Shown: positions 8,108 through 15,655, numbered from the stretch's first letter. The stretch: 23,788 nt of DNA from Acidobacteriota bacterium (GCA_021799945.1 JAJYZK010000002.1:1-23788); one strand, 5' to 3'. The notes: a model not told the origin generated them from the sequence alone. Numbers and translations: made by a program.

Positions 8108-9799
8108 CTAGAAGGGATTCATCTTTTGCAGATCGGTCTTTTGTTTGTGCTTGCTGGAAGACTCGGCTTTGGAGTTGTATTTGGGCGCCGGGGCCTTTTT
8201 CTTGCCCTGCGCGGCGCCGGTGTTCGTTCCGGTCTGAACTTGGCTGGGAGGCCCATGAACATCGTTCGTCTGCGGCGCGGCGGCGGCCGGTTGTTCAACC
8301 GGCGGCAGGGCCTGCGTTCCGGTCTGACCTACAGGCTGCAGGCCGCCCTGGTTCTGTGCTCCAGGAACGCCCGCAGCATCGGCTGCGGCCGCTGCTCCAG
8401 CCGCATCCTCCGCCGACGCGGCGCCGGTCGATGCGGTCCCGTTCGATGTGGTCCCGGTCTGTGCAGATCCGGGCGGTGCGTTGCCGTTGTTGTTCGCTCC
8501 GGGGTCCGCTCCAGTTGAGTCGCCTGCCGCTCCCGTGCCGACAATTTGCGCCCCCACCGCGGGTCCGCCGCCTTCTTCACCGGCGCTGGGCACGCTCTCA
8601 AGTTGCAACGGCGCGCCACTGTCGCCAGCCGGGGTCTGGTTCTCCGCGCCCGGCGCGGAGGCCAGCGCCCCAGCCGGAGCCAAAGACTCCGACGGGATGG
8701 GTTTGCCGGCGATTGCGGCGGTATACATCGCCGAGTTTTCCTGGTTCACCTGGGGCGCTGTAACGACCGGCGGATCCGACATCGTGGGTTCGCCGACCCG
8801 CGCCGCGCTGATCGTTACCGGGCCGCTCTTCACCAGGAAAATGGCCCGATCCTTGAGGGTGATGGGGATGCGGCTCTGTTCCTCGGACTCGCTCTCCGCA
8901 AGCTGCGCCGGAGTCGGGTCGGGAATCGGCCGGTTCAGGGCGATCAGGCGTTCCCGCGCATCCTCAACGTGCGGCGATGTCGCATAGCGCGTGACCACCC
9001 GGTCGTAAGCGTCCGCCGCGCGATCGTCGAAGGCCTTCATCATCTCCTGCTTGGCCGCGGGCGTCATATTGAGCAATTGCGTCTGTCGCGCCTCGGCCGC
9101 GTAGGCGTCGCCCAGCGCGATCAGGGCCAGATCGCTGTGGCTGTAAAGCGGATACTCATCGGTAAGGGTCTGCAGGCGAGCGATCGTCGCCGACCAGTTC
9201 TCGTGAGAGGCGTAAAACGTGCCCACGTCATATTGCCGGTCCGCCAGAACTTCCTGCACCTCACGCAGCTTCTGCTTGGCCCGCGGAATGAGCGGAGAGT
9301 CAGGGAACTGCTGAATCATCGTGCGGTATTCCTGCTCCGCGCGATTGGCGTTGGTGGGGTCGCGGTCGGGTTTCTCCATCTGGGTGAAGTAAATGTCCGC
9401 CACCTTCATCTGCGCCTCGGCAGCCTCCGGCGCATTTGGGAAAAACGTGATGAAGTCCTTGTACTCCGCCTCGGCCTGGGTCAGGGCGGCGGCGCCGCCC
9501 TCCTTGAACCAGGTATCGCCCACGGCCAGCTTGGCGCGCATCTGGTATTCGGATTCCGGATAGGTGTTCAGCAGCGTTTGCAGGTCGAGCCGGGCCACAT
9601 CGAACTTGCCGGCATCCATGGCGGCCATGGCCTTCACGAAGAGTTCCTTGTCCGGCTGCTTGGAGGTATCGCCGGCCAGAGGATTCTCCGGCGTCGCCTT
9701 GGTGGGGGCCAGCTTGTGTTTGAAGATGCCGAGTTGCGCGGGGGCGGACAGCGCGCCACACAGAAACAGTGCCGACAGCAGGAGGAACCGACGATTCAT
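8108..9799 (-). CDS. BamD-like outer-membrane assembly TPR protein with long low-complexity tail
   Basis: 563 residues, about twice the usual BamD length. An N-terminal signal peptide (MNRRFLLLSALFLCGALSAPA) precedes tetratricopeptide-type repeats from about residue 50 to 290. These include AKLAVGDTWFKEGG, AEAEYKDFITFFPNAPEAAEAQMKVADIYF, YRTMIQQFPDSPLIPRAKQKL and YDRVVTRYATSPHVEDARERL, the YaiO/BamD 'tail-to-head' pattern. From about 295 to 563 the chain is rich in Ala, Gly, Thr, Pro, Gln and Asn and ends in a basic KHKQKTDLQKMNPF. BamD is normally a lipoprotein, but here Cys14 lies inside the hydrophobic core without a good lipobox, and cleavage after APA by signal peptidase I looks more likely. 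GAGG five bases before ATG 9799 supports the start. It follows rpe by 116 bases. CpoB/YbgF-like periplasmic proteins are the alternative. Confidence 0.75.
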   Translation of the reverse strand: MNRRFLLLSALFLCGALSAPAQLGIFKHKLAPTKATPENPLAGDTSKQPDKELFVKAMAAMDAGKFDVARLDLQTLLNTYPESEYQMRAKLAVGDTWFKEGGAAALTQAEAEYKDFITFFPNAPEAAEAQMKVADIYFTQMEKPDRDPTNANRAEQEYRTMIQQFPDSPLIPRAKQKLREVQEVLADRQYDVGTFYASHENWSATIARLQTLTDEYPLYSHSDLALIALGDAYAAEARQTQLLNMTPAAKQEMMKAFDDRAADAYDRVVTRYATSPHVEDARERLIALNRPIPDPTPAQLAESESEEQSRIPITLKDRAIFLVKSGPVTISAARVGEPTMSDPPVVTAPQVNQENSAMYTAAIAGKPIPSESLAPAGALASAPGAENQTPAGDSGAPLQLESVPSAGEEGGGPAVGAQIVGTGAAGDSTGADPGANNNGNAPPGSAQTGTTSNGTASTGAASAEDAAGAAAAADAAGVPGAQNQGGLQPVGQTGTQALPPVEQPAAAAPQTNDVHGPPSQVQTGTNTGAAQGKKKAPAPKYNSKAESSSKHKQKTDLQKMNPF

Positions 9800-9915
9800 A
9801 AAACCTCAAATGCAGCGCGGAAGCCGAGCCGGACCTAACGCCTCAGGCGAGAACAGTCCGGGCATTCCCGACCGGCGCAGAGCCAAGCTTGCCGTCTTTC
9901 ACGTGAGCTTTCAGT

Positions 9916-10620
9916 TTAAATGGCCGCGGCGCCGGGCTCGCGGGTTTTTTTTCCAGCGCGCTCCGCCGCTCGGGCCAGCGCCAGCAGCTCCCGCGCCTCC
10001 TGCTCCGGATGGCCGGAGCCGTAGATGGCGCTGCCGGCGACCAGCAGATCCGCTCCTGCTTCGACGGCTGAGGCGATGGTGTCGTGAGCGATTCCCCCAT
10101 CGACCTCGATGCGATAGTCCAAGCCGAGACTCTGCCGCAGCGCCGCCAGATGCCGGACTTTATCCAGCGTGAAATCAATGAATTGTTGCCCGCCGAAGCC
10201 AGGATTCACGGTCATCACCAAAACATGATGCACCATCGGCAGGATGTCGATCAGCAAATCGACGCGGGTTGCCGGATTGACGACCACGGCCGGGGCCATG
10301 CCCTGCTCGCGGATGGCTTCGAGCGACCGATGCAGATGCCGGCAGGCCTCATAGTGCACGGAGACCCAATCGGCGCCGGCGTCGGCCAGCTCCGGGAATA
10401 GCTGGTCGGGGTTTTCGACCATCAGGTGGCAATCCAGAGGGGCCCCGGTCACCCGGCGGAGGGATTTTACGACGGGCGGACCGACGGCGATGTTCGGCAC
10501 AAAGTGGCCGTCCATGATGTCGATATGGATCACCGAGCCCCCGCCGCTCTGCGCGGCCTGGACTTCTTCGGCCAACCGGGAAAAGTCGGCGGAGAGGATG
10601 GATGGCGCCAATTCGACCAA
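9916..10620 (-). CDS. rpe: Ribulose-phosphate 3-epimerase
   Basis: Interconverts ribulose 5-phosphate and xylulose 5-phosphate (pentose phosphate pathway). The TIM barrel of 234 residues carries the whole family signature: LAPSILSADFSRL at the start, HIDIMDGHFVPN with metal-binding His and Asp, CHLMVENPD, VSVHYEA, VNPGFGGQQF (phosphate loop) and RIEVDGGI with the catalytic Asp, then LLVAGSAIYG. No ATG fits. The first possible start after an in-frame TGA (10624-10626) is TTG at 10620, and a second TTG at 10611 would give a protein beginning directly with APSILSADF. No clear Shine-Dalgarno site decides between them. It lies 122 bases after the UvrC-like gene and before the BamD-like gene, so transcription from the tldD side is possible. 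Confidence 0.95.
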   Translation of the reverse strand: MVELAPSILSADFSRLAEEVQAAQSGGGSVIHIDIMDGHFVPNIAVGPPVVKSLRRVTGAPLDCHLMVENPDQLFPELADAGADWVSVHYEACRHLHRSLEAIREQGMAPAVVVNPATRVDLLIDILPMVHHVLVMTVNPGFGGQQFIDFTLDKVRHLAALRQSLGLDYRIEVDGGIAHDTIASAVEAGADLLVAGSAIYGSGHPEQEARELLALARAAERAGKKTREPGAAAI

Positions 10621-10624
10621 GCTT

Positions 10625-10639
10625 CAGGTTCTCAACCTG
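10625..10639. repeat. Short inverted repeat directly before rpe
   Basis: CAGGTT-CTC-AACCTG, a perfect 6-bp dyad with a three-base centre, ends five bases before the TTG start of rpe. On the minus strand it would fold over the position where a ribosome binding site should be, which may explain the missing Shine-Dalgarno signal. Confidence 0.45.
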
Positions 10640-10693
10640 TTTTGAGTGTACCAGCGGGCTTCGGCTCCTGCCTCCATGCCTGCACTCGCCGTC

Positions 10694-10710
10694 AAACCCA
10701 GACCGGGTTT
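10694..10710. repeat. Short hairpin after the UvrC-like gene
   Basis: AAACCC (10694-10699) pairs with GGGTTT (10705-10710) around a five-base loop, 33-49 bases past the UvrC-like stop codon. The stem is short and is followed on the minus strand by GACGG rather than a T-tract, so it is at best a weak terminator. Confidence 0.25.
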
Positions 10711-10742
10711 CGCCCCGGCTCTTCCCCTGCTCGCGACCGACG

Positions 10743-12038
10743 TCATTCCGGGAAATTGGCGGGCGCAGCCGAGGCGTGAATGCTCCGCCGCTCCATAGCC
10801 GCCACACTGGCCGCCACGCTCACCCGCGAAATGGCGCGGAGCAGAGCTTTCCGATTGACCGCGCCATCCCCATTGGCGAAGACGATCTCCCCCTCCCGGC
10901 GTTCGGCCGGACGGTAATACCAGCGGGCGAAGAAGGCCAGATGGTCGGCCAGAGCCGGCGCGGAGGCCGGCGCCGGCCCCGGCGGCCAGAGCCGGCGCAG
11001 AGCGTCCTCCAGTCTGGATTCCGGCGGACTGGACTCCGGCAGATCGCGCGACGCCGGCGCCTCCTTCAGCGGCGTCAGAGCAACCGGGTGGGCGTAAAAC
11101 GAACTCGAGCCGGAGCGCTCGTTGGGATGCCGCAGGCCTTCGGTGGAATAGATCTCCGGGCCGGTCAGGTAGCCGCCGCGCAGGCCGAAGAGCGCCACCG
11201 AGGCTGGCGCGGCGGCGGCCTGCACGACCGCTCCGTGCAGCCGGGAGAGCGGGCGCACCGCCTCGCCCGCGCTGTGCGCGGCGGCCTTCACCCGGGTGAT
11301 TCTTCGATGAATGGCGGCCGCCTGCTCGAAGGCAAGCGCTTCGGAGGCCACGCCGCGCTCCCTCTCCAGCTCCCCGATCAGCGCTTCGCCGCGCGTCGCG
11401 AGGAAGGACTGGACCGCCTCCGCCTCCTGCCGGTACCGCTCGTCTGTGCATCCGGCAAAGCAGGGCGCCAGGCACATCTTCATTTCGGAATAGATGCAGC
11501 CGGGAAAACTCGGGTCGGGGTGAAGGTCCTGGGTGCAGCGGCGAAGTTGGAACAGGTTCAATACCTCCTCCGCATAGGTCTCCGCGGCGGCCCGCGAGGC
11601 GAAGGGTCCGAAGATCGAATCCACCGCCTTGCGGCTGATTCGAGAGGTGATGTACAGGCGCGGGAAGGGATTCTCGGCCGCCATGCGCAACAGGACCGGG
11701 GGACGAAGCCTCAGGCGGCGGCGGGCGCCGTCTCCGAAGGCCTTCAGCGAGGCCTGGTAAAGACAAAAGGCCGATTCAAACTCCGAACCGGTCACGGCAT
11801 ATTCGACGCGAGCGGTGAGTTTCGCCAGCCGCAGTCGTTTGCCGGGCGCCGATCCCTCTTCCACCTTCAGCAACCGGTTGAGCCGGCGCCGAAGGTCGGG
11901 AGTTTTCCCCAGATACGGCTCGGCCGCAGGGTCCTCGGCGCACAGGGCGAAGACGCCGGCCGCCGCGGGCAGAGCCGCAAGCGTCTCCCGCCGCCGGGCC
12001 GGATCGAAGTGCGCCGAATTGGTCAGCAGCGCGCCCAT
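10743..12038 (-). CDS. UvrC-like protein with degenerate GIY-YIG domain and no C-terminal nuclease half
   Basis: 431 residues; full UvrC has about 600. It resembles UvrC from its N-terminus: AGVFAL (28-32, for GVY) and YLGKTPDLRRRL (42-53, for YVGKAKNLRKR). FGPFASRAAAETYAEEVLNLFQLRRC and CIYSEMKMCLAPCFAGCTDERY (Cys-rich segment, 181-202) match the UvrC middle, and ASEALAFEQAAAIHRRI (231-247) is a UVR motif that in UvrC contacts UvrB. The stretch to about 380 resembles the UvrC linker before the RNase H-like nuclease; that nuclease and the HhH pair are absent. Where UvrC has EALLLE.NLIK..P.YN this protein has SAFCLYQASLKAFGDG, so the acidic residues and the Asn appear lost. It may be a Cho-like or non-catalytic paralogue. 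The start at 12038 is 36 bases after tldE; no strong Shine-Dalgarno site is seen. Confidence 0.8.
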   Translation of the reverse strand: MGALLTNSAHFDPARRRETLAALPAAAGVFALCAEDPAAEPYLGKTPDLRRRLNRLLKVEEGSAPGKRLRLAKLTARVEYAVTGSEFESAFCLYQASLKAFGDGARRRLRLRPPVLLRMAAENPFPRLYITSRISRKAVDSIFGPFASRAAAETYAEEVLNLFQLRRCTQDLHPDPSFPGCIYSEMKMCLAPCFAGCTDERYRQEAEAVQSFLATRGEALIGELERERGVASEALAFEQAAAIHRRITRVKAAAHSAGEAVRPLSRLHGAVVQAAAAPASVALFGLRGGYLTGPEIYSTEGLRHPNERSGSSSFYAHPVALTPLKEAPASRDLPESSPPESRLEDALRRLWPPGPAPASAPALADHLAFFARWYYRPAERREGEIVFANGDGAVNRKALLRAISRVSVAASVAAMERRSIHASAAPANFPE

Positions 12039-12074
12039 TTTGTTTTTTGCCCAGGGGCCGGGCAGGCCGCCGCC

Positions 12075-13475
12075 TTACTCTCCGGCCACCGTCATGCCGT
12101 CGACGCACAGCGTCGGGGAGGCCACCGGTCCGCGAAACTCAAGATCGTTGGCGACGGCGGCGATGTTTCGCAGCATTTCCTTCAGATTGCCGGCGATCGT
12201 GACCTCTTCCACGGCGTAGGTGAGCTCGCCATTCTCAATCCACAATCCGGCCGCTCCGCGGGAATAATCGCCGGTGACGGCATTCACGCCAAATCCCATC
12301 AGCTCCGTCACGTAGAAGCCGGCCTGGATTTGGCCGATCAGCTCCTGCGGAGAGATCGAACCGGCCTGCAGATACAGGTTGCCCGTTCCGATGCCGGGGT
12401 TGCCGGCCATGGGCCGGGAGGCGTTGCCGGTGCTCCGCAGCCCGAGCTTGCGCGCGGAGTAGGTGTTCAGCAGATAGCTCTTCAGCACTCCGTCCTCAAT
12501 GACCGGCGTTCTGCGGGTGGGCAGACCCTCGCCGTCGAAAGGCGTCGTGCCGAAGAGTCCAGGCAGCGTTCCGTCGTCCACGATGGAGATCTGCGGCGCG
12601 GCGACCACCTTTTCCAACTGGCCGGCCAGGAAGGAGGCGCCGCGATAGATGCTGTCCCCACTGGCCGCCTCAAACACATGCCCCACCAGCGAGCGTGCGG
12701 CCTCCGTAGCGAATACGACCGGGACGCGCTGGGTGGCGACGCGGCGGGCGTTCAGGCGGCGTATCGTCCGCCGCGCAGCCTCGGCGCCCACAGCCTCCGG
12801 CGTATCGAGCGCGGAAACCTTTCTGGCGCTCGAATACCAGAAGTCCCGCTGCATTTTTCCGTCCGGAGCGCTGGCGATCGGCATCGAGGCGAGCGAACAG
12901 TAGGAGCGCCGGTATTCGCCCAGGAAGCCGCGCGAATTGGCCAGAACCGTGCGGCCCGTCGCGGCGTCGAAGCCGCCGCCGGCGCTGTTCTGGATGCGGG
13001 GGTCGGCGGCCATCGCCGCGGCTTCCGCGCGGCGCGCGTATTCAATCCGCGTGGCTACGGGCAGCGAATAGACATCCTGGTGGTAGAGGTCGAGCTCGCC
13101 CGGGAGAGCCCCAAATTCGCCGGGCTCGGGCAGGCCCGCGAACGAATCCTCCGATGTTACCCGGGCCAGGTCGAGCGCTCCGCAGACCAGCCGCCGCAAT
13201 CCCTCGGCGGAGAAGTCGCTGGTGGAGGCGCTGGCCGAATGCAGGGATCGCTCCGAACCGGTGAAGACCCTGATTCCAATGCCCCGGGAGCCGGATTCCT
13301 TCAGCTTTTCCACCTGCTCGAGGCGGACGAGTGCGGAAAACTCATCGCCCTCCCGGATGACGACCTCGGCATCCCGTGCGCCGGCGCGCAGGGCCTTGGC
13401 CACAAGATCGCCGGCAAGTTGCCGCAGATCGCCGGGGATCGCCGGAGAAGGGAGGATCTCGCTGGTCGCGCTCAT
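12075..13475 (-). CDS. pmbA: TldE/PmbA subunit of the TldD-TldE metalloprotease
   Basis: 466 residues. TldE is the non-catalytic partner of TldD; the heterodimer degrades unfolded peptides, and in other bacteria it processes microcin B17 and the CcdA antitoxin. Family segments visible are RGIGIRVFTGSERSLHSAS near residue 70-90, FATEAARSLVGHVFEAASGDSIYRGASFL (about 240-270), DDGTLPGLFGTTPFDGEG and NTYSARKLGLRSTGNASRP. At the C-terminus are GFYVTELMGFGVNAVTGDYSRGAAGLWIENGELTYAVEEVTIAGNL and SPTLCVDGMTVAGE. As in other PmbA proteins the HExxxH motif is absent (GHVFEAASG in its place). It lies 86 bases after tldD in the same direction. The start codon ATG at 13475 sits in a hairpin and overlaps a mini-ORF, described separately. 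Confidence 0.94.
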   Translation of the reverse strand: MSATSEILPSPAIPGDLRQLAGDLVAKALRAGARDAEVVIREGDEFSALVRLEQVEKLKESGSRGIGIRVFTGSERSLHSASASTSDFSAEGLRRLVCGALDLARVTSEDSFAGLPEPGEFGALPGELDLYHQDVYSLPVATRIEYARRAEAAAMAADPRIQNSAGGGFDAATGRTVLANSRGFLGEYRRSYCSLASMPIASAPDGKMQRDFWYSSARKVSALDTPEAVGAEAARRTIRRLNARRVATQRVPVVFATEAARSLVGHVFEAASGDSIYRGASFLAGQLEKVVAAPQISIVDDGTLPGLFGTTPFDGEGLPTRRTPVIEDGVLKSYLLNTYSARKLGLRSTGNASRPMAGNPGIGTGNLYLQAGSISPQELIGQIQAGFYVTELMGFGVNAVTGDYSRGAAGLWIENGELTYAVEEVTIAGNLKEMLRNIAAVANDLEFRGPVASPTLCVDGMTVAGE

Positions 13476-13489
13476 GCCCTAAGCATGAG
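13471..13489 (-). promoter_or_regulatory. Hairpin and four-codon mini-ORF overlapping the tldE start
   Basis: CTCATGC (13471-13477) and GCATGAG (13483-13489) form a perfect 7-bp stem with a five-base loop. In the minus-strand mRNA the tldE start codon (13475-13473) lies in the 3' arm, and the only Shine-Dalgarno-like bases (TTAGG) lie in the loop. The 5' arm holds a second ATG (13486), out of frame with tldE. It reads ATG CTT AGG GCA TGA, so its stop overlaps the tldE start as ATGA. This could couple or restrict tldE translation, but it may also be chance. Confidence 0.45.
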
Positions 13490-13561
13490 CGGAGCCCGGA
13501 TGGATTGCAAGCAGGGCCTCTTTCTCTAGCCGGGATCGAATCCGATTGCGGGCCGGCTGCC

Positions 13562-15037
13562 TTAGCGACCGGCGCCTCCCACGGTCATGCGGTCCAGCTT
13601 CACCGTAGGCATGCCTACGCCAACCGGCACGCTCTGACCGTTCTTGCCGCAGGTTCCGATGCCCTCGTCCAGAGCCAGATCGTTGCCCACCATCGATACA
13701 TATTTGAGCGACTCGGGGCCGTTGCCGATCAACGTGGCGTCGCGAACCGGCGCGGTGACCTTCCCGTCCTCAATCAGGTAGGCCTCGGAGGCGGAGAAGA
13801 CAAATTTTCCATTGGTGATGTCTACCTGGCCGCCTCCGAAATTGACCGCGTAGAGACCCCGTTTGACGCTGCGGAGAATATCCTCCGGGCTATCTTCGCC
13901 GGAGAGCATATAGGTGTTCGTCATCCGCGGCATGGGAATGTGCTGGTAGCTTTCGCGCCGCCCGTTGCCGGTGTCGGCCAGCCCCATCAGCCGGGCGGAG
14001 AGCTTATCGCTGAGATAGCCCTTGAGCACGCCGTTCTCGATCAGCACCGTCTCCCGGGTCGGCGAGCCTTCATCATCGACGTTCAGCGAACCGCGGCGGG
14101 AAGGCAGCGTTCCGTTGTCCACGACGGTCACCTTGGAGCTGGCGACATGGCATCCGATGAGTCCGGCGAAGGCCGAGGTCTTTTTACGGTTGAAATCCGC
14201 CTCCAGGCCGTGACCGACCGCTTCATGCAGCAGGACTCCCGGCCAGCCGGGGCCGAGAACCACCTCCATTTCGCCGGCTGGCGCCGGCACGGCGCCGAGC
14301 TGCAGAATCGCTTGGCGCGCCGCTTCGAGGGCGAAGCGTTCCGGCGTTTTTTCCGCGAGGAAAAAGTCCATCTCCACGCGGCCACCGCCGCCCGAGCTTC
14401 CCCTGGCGCTGCCGGAGGGACCGCGCGCGATGGCGAATACATTCAAACGCGCCAGCGGCTGAACGTCGGTGGCGAAGGCTCCGTCAGAGCCGGCGATCAG
14501 TATGTGGCGCAGTTCCTCGCTGTATCCGGCGCGCACCTGGACGATGCGCGAGTCGTACGCACGGGCGGCGCGGTCGGCCCGCATGACCAGCTCAACTTTT
14601 TGGGCGATGTGCGGATCGGCCTCCGCCGCCGGGATCGCATACAAGCCCGATTTGGGCGTCTCGCGAAACCCGGCGACCGGCTGCCTGGCCGGACCATCGG
14701 CAATCACGGCCGCGGTGCGCGCCGCGCGCAGCAGACGCTCCTCGGAAAGATCGTCGGAGTAGGCATAACCGGTGCGCTCGCCCGAGACTACCCGGATGCC
14801 ACAGCCGGCGCTCACTCCATAGCTGGCCGATTTGACCAACGATTCATCCACGGAGATTGAGGTCGAGGCGACCGATTCGAAATACAGATCGGCGTAATCT
14901 CCTCCGGCCGAGAGTGCTTCGCCGAGACAGCGCTCCAGCAGGCGCTCGGTCAGGCCGAATTTTCTGAAGAGGAAGCGGCCCTCCGCCGGGCCGGATGCGC
15001 CGCCCGCCAATTTCGAACCCGCCATGCTTTTATCCAT
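13562..15037 (-). CDS. tldD: TldD, catalytic subunit of the TldD-TldE metalloprotease
   Basis: 491 residues. It carries the zinc motif HEAVGH (271-276, HExxxH) in the family setting WPGVLLHEAVGHGLEADFNRKK. The C-terminal Cys ligand is in GTCGKNGQSVPVGVG (Cys463). Other family segments are AGCGIRVVSGERTGYAYSDDL, TVVDNGTLPSRRGSLNVDDEG, DKLSARLMGLADTGNGRRESY, MPRMTNTYMLSG and FGGGQVDITNGKFVFSASEAYLIEDGKVT. The protein is soluble, with no signal peptide. ATG at 15037 has GGAG only two bases upstream; ATG at 15025 is possible too, so the first four residues are uncertain. It is the first gene of a probable tldD-tldE-uvrC-like unit, 289 bases after the FlgM-like gene. About 205-225 there is a Ser/Gly-rich loop (RGPSGSARGSSGGGGR) that may be specific to this lineage. 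Confidence 0.96.
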   Translation of the reverse strand: MDKSMAGSKLAGGASGPAEGRFLFRKFGLTERLLERCLGEALSAGGDYADLYFESVASTSISVDESLVKSASYGVSAGCGIRVVSGERTGYAYSDDLSEERLLRAARTAAVIADGPARQPVAGFRETPKSGLYAIPAAEADPHIAQKVELVMRADRAARAYDSRIVQVRAGYSEELRHILIAGSDGAFATDVQPLARLNVFAIARGPSGSARGSSGGGGRVEMDFFLAEKTPERFALEAARQAILQLGAVPAPAGEMEVVLGPGWPGVLLHEAVGHGLEADFNRKKTSAFAGLIGCHVASSKVTVVDNGTLPSRRGSLNVDDEGSPTRETVLIENGVLKGYLSDKLSARLMGLADTGNGRRESYQHIPMPRMTNTYMLSGEDSPEDILRSVKRGLYAVNFGGGQVDITNGKFVFSASEAYLIEDGKVTAPVRDATLIGNGPESLKYVSMVGNDLALDEGIGTCGKNGQSVPVGVGMPTVKLDRMTVGGAGR

Positions 15038-15143
15038 GACTCCATTCTATGGCTCAATTTTAGGCCTCGATTCCGGGCTGCGCGAAGCTTGACCTGACGG
15101 ATCGGCCATCCGAGTCATTCGGCCCTCCATTTTGCGCCGACGG

Positions 15144-15189
15144 TTGCCGGTCCTGCCGCCGCAAGAGGGCGCGGCAACGAGACCGGCAA
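15144..15189. repeat. Long nested inverted repeat upstream of tldD
   Basis: TTGCCGGTC (15144-15152) pairs with GACCGGCAA (15181-15189). Inside, TGCCGC (15154-15159) pairs with GCGGCA (15171-15176) around an 11-base loop. The result is 15 base pairs interrupted only by a 1-versus-4 internal loop. It lies 107-152 bases upstream of the tldD start. No T-tract follows on either strand. It could be a 5'-UTR structure of tldD, an operator or a copy of a repetitive element; only one copy was noticed in this window. Confidence 0.65.
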
Positions 15190-15315
15190 AAGCAACGCCG
15201 GAGATCGCTTTCGCTTGACAGGATCTGATGGCGGCGCGACTGCGGACCGGGGAGAGGCCGCTTCTAATTTCGTACGGGTGGGGGCGCGCCGCCTTTGCTG
15301 CGGGAAGGTTGCAAG

Positions 15316-15342
15316 GAGCCTTGGCTCTAGCTGCCAAGGCTC
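15316..15342 (-). terminator. Terminator-like hairpin at the end of the FlgM-like gene
   Basis: GAGCCTTGGC (15316-15325) and GCCAAGGCTC (15333-15342) form a perfect 10-bp stem with a seven-base loop. On the minus strand the stop codon of the FlgM-like gene (15329-15327) lies in the loop, and the last codons form the 5' arm. The following bases are only moderately T-rich, so intrinsic termination is plausible but not certain. Confidence 0.6.
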
Positions 15343-15605
15343 AGCAGATGGTCGATCAGCTTCGTCGCCACGTCCTGGGAGCTCACGAGGTAAGTATGGT
15401 TGGCCAACGCCCGGCGGAGGTTGGCGATCTTGTCCATTCTGACCGTCTGCCTGTCCTCGACGGGGATCCGCTTCCGCTCCATCAGGGGCCTCTCAAAGCG
15501 TGGCCGCTTGTTTCCCGCCCGCCGCCATGCTCCGGAGAGGAAGGCCTGCTGCGCCGTGGGAGAAAGGAGCACGGAATCCGGCTCCTGATTTTTCAGCATC
15601 TGCAT
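15327..15605 (-). CDS. flgM: FlgM-like anti-sigma-28 factor
   Basis: 92-residue protein. FlgM binds the flagellar sigma factor FliA (sigma-28) and holds it inactive until the basal body is finished. The N-terminal DSVLLSPTAQQAF recalls the 'dkVsLSs.A' segment of FlgM proteins. The C-terminal VRMDKIANLRRALANHTYLVSSQDVATKLIDHLL (about 55-88) matches the sigma-binding pattern V..e+I..l+.aI..G.Y.vd...vA..ll, except that the Gly of 'NGTY' is His. ATG at 15605 is chosen because AAGGA lies at good spacing. An upstream TTG (15629) lies inside tandem repeats. No flagellar gene or fliA is near, so the gene stands alone; loss of function or action on another sigma factor is possible. The hit is by motif recognition over a short protein. 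Confidence 0.65.
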   Translation of the reverse strand: MQMLKNQEPDSVLLSPTAQQAFLSGAWRRAGNKRPRFERPLMERKRIPVEDRQTVRMDKIANLRRALANHTYLVSSQDVATKLIDHLLSLGS

Positions 15606-15616
15606 TTTCCGGTCCT

Positions 15617-15655
15617 TCTTCAGTCTCAATCTTCAGTCTCGATCTTCAGCCTCAA
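15617..15655. repeat. Three 13-bp tandem repeats directly upstream of the FlgM-like gene
   Basis: TCTTCAGTCTCAA (15617-15629), TCTTCAGTCTCGA (15630-15642) and TCTTCAGCCTCAA (15643-15655) follow without gaps, one mismatch each from the consensus. They begin 12 bases before the ATG and cover the expected leader/promoter region. A 13-bp unit changes the frame on slippage. Confidence 0.8.

Noticed and set aside
10602..13529. A 975-codon open frame on the plus strand
   Set aside because: It runs antisense through rpe, the UvrC-like gene and tldE, which are all clearly coding on the minus strand. Its translation is Arg/Gly-rich with no domain; it arises from GC-rich codon bias.
12075..15037. A RiPP cluster around tldD-tldE
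   Set aside because: TldD/TldE can process modified peptides, but no precursor-like small gene, cyclodehydratase, radical SAM enzyme or export gene is near. The pair is widespread as a housekeeping protease.
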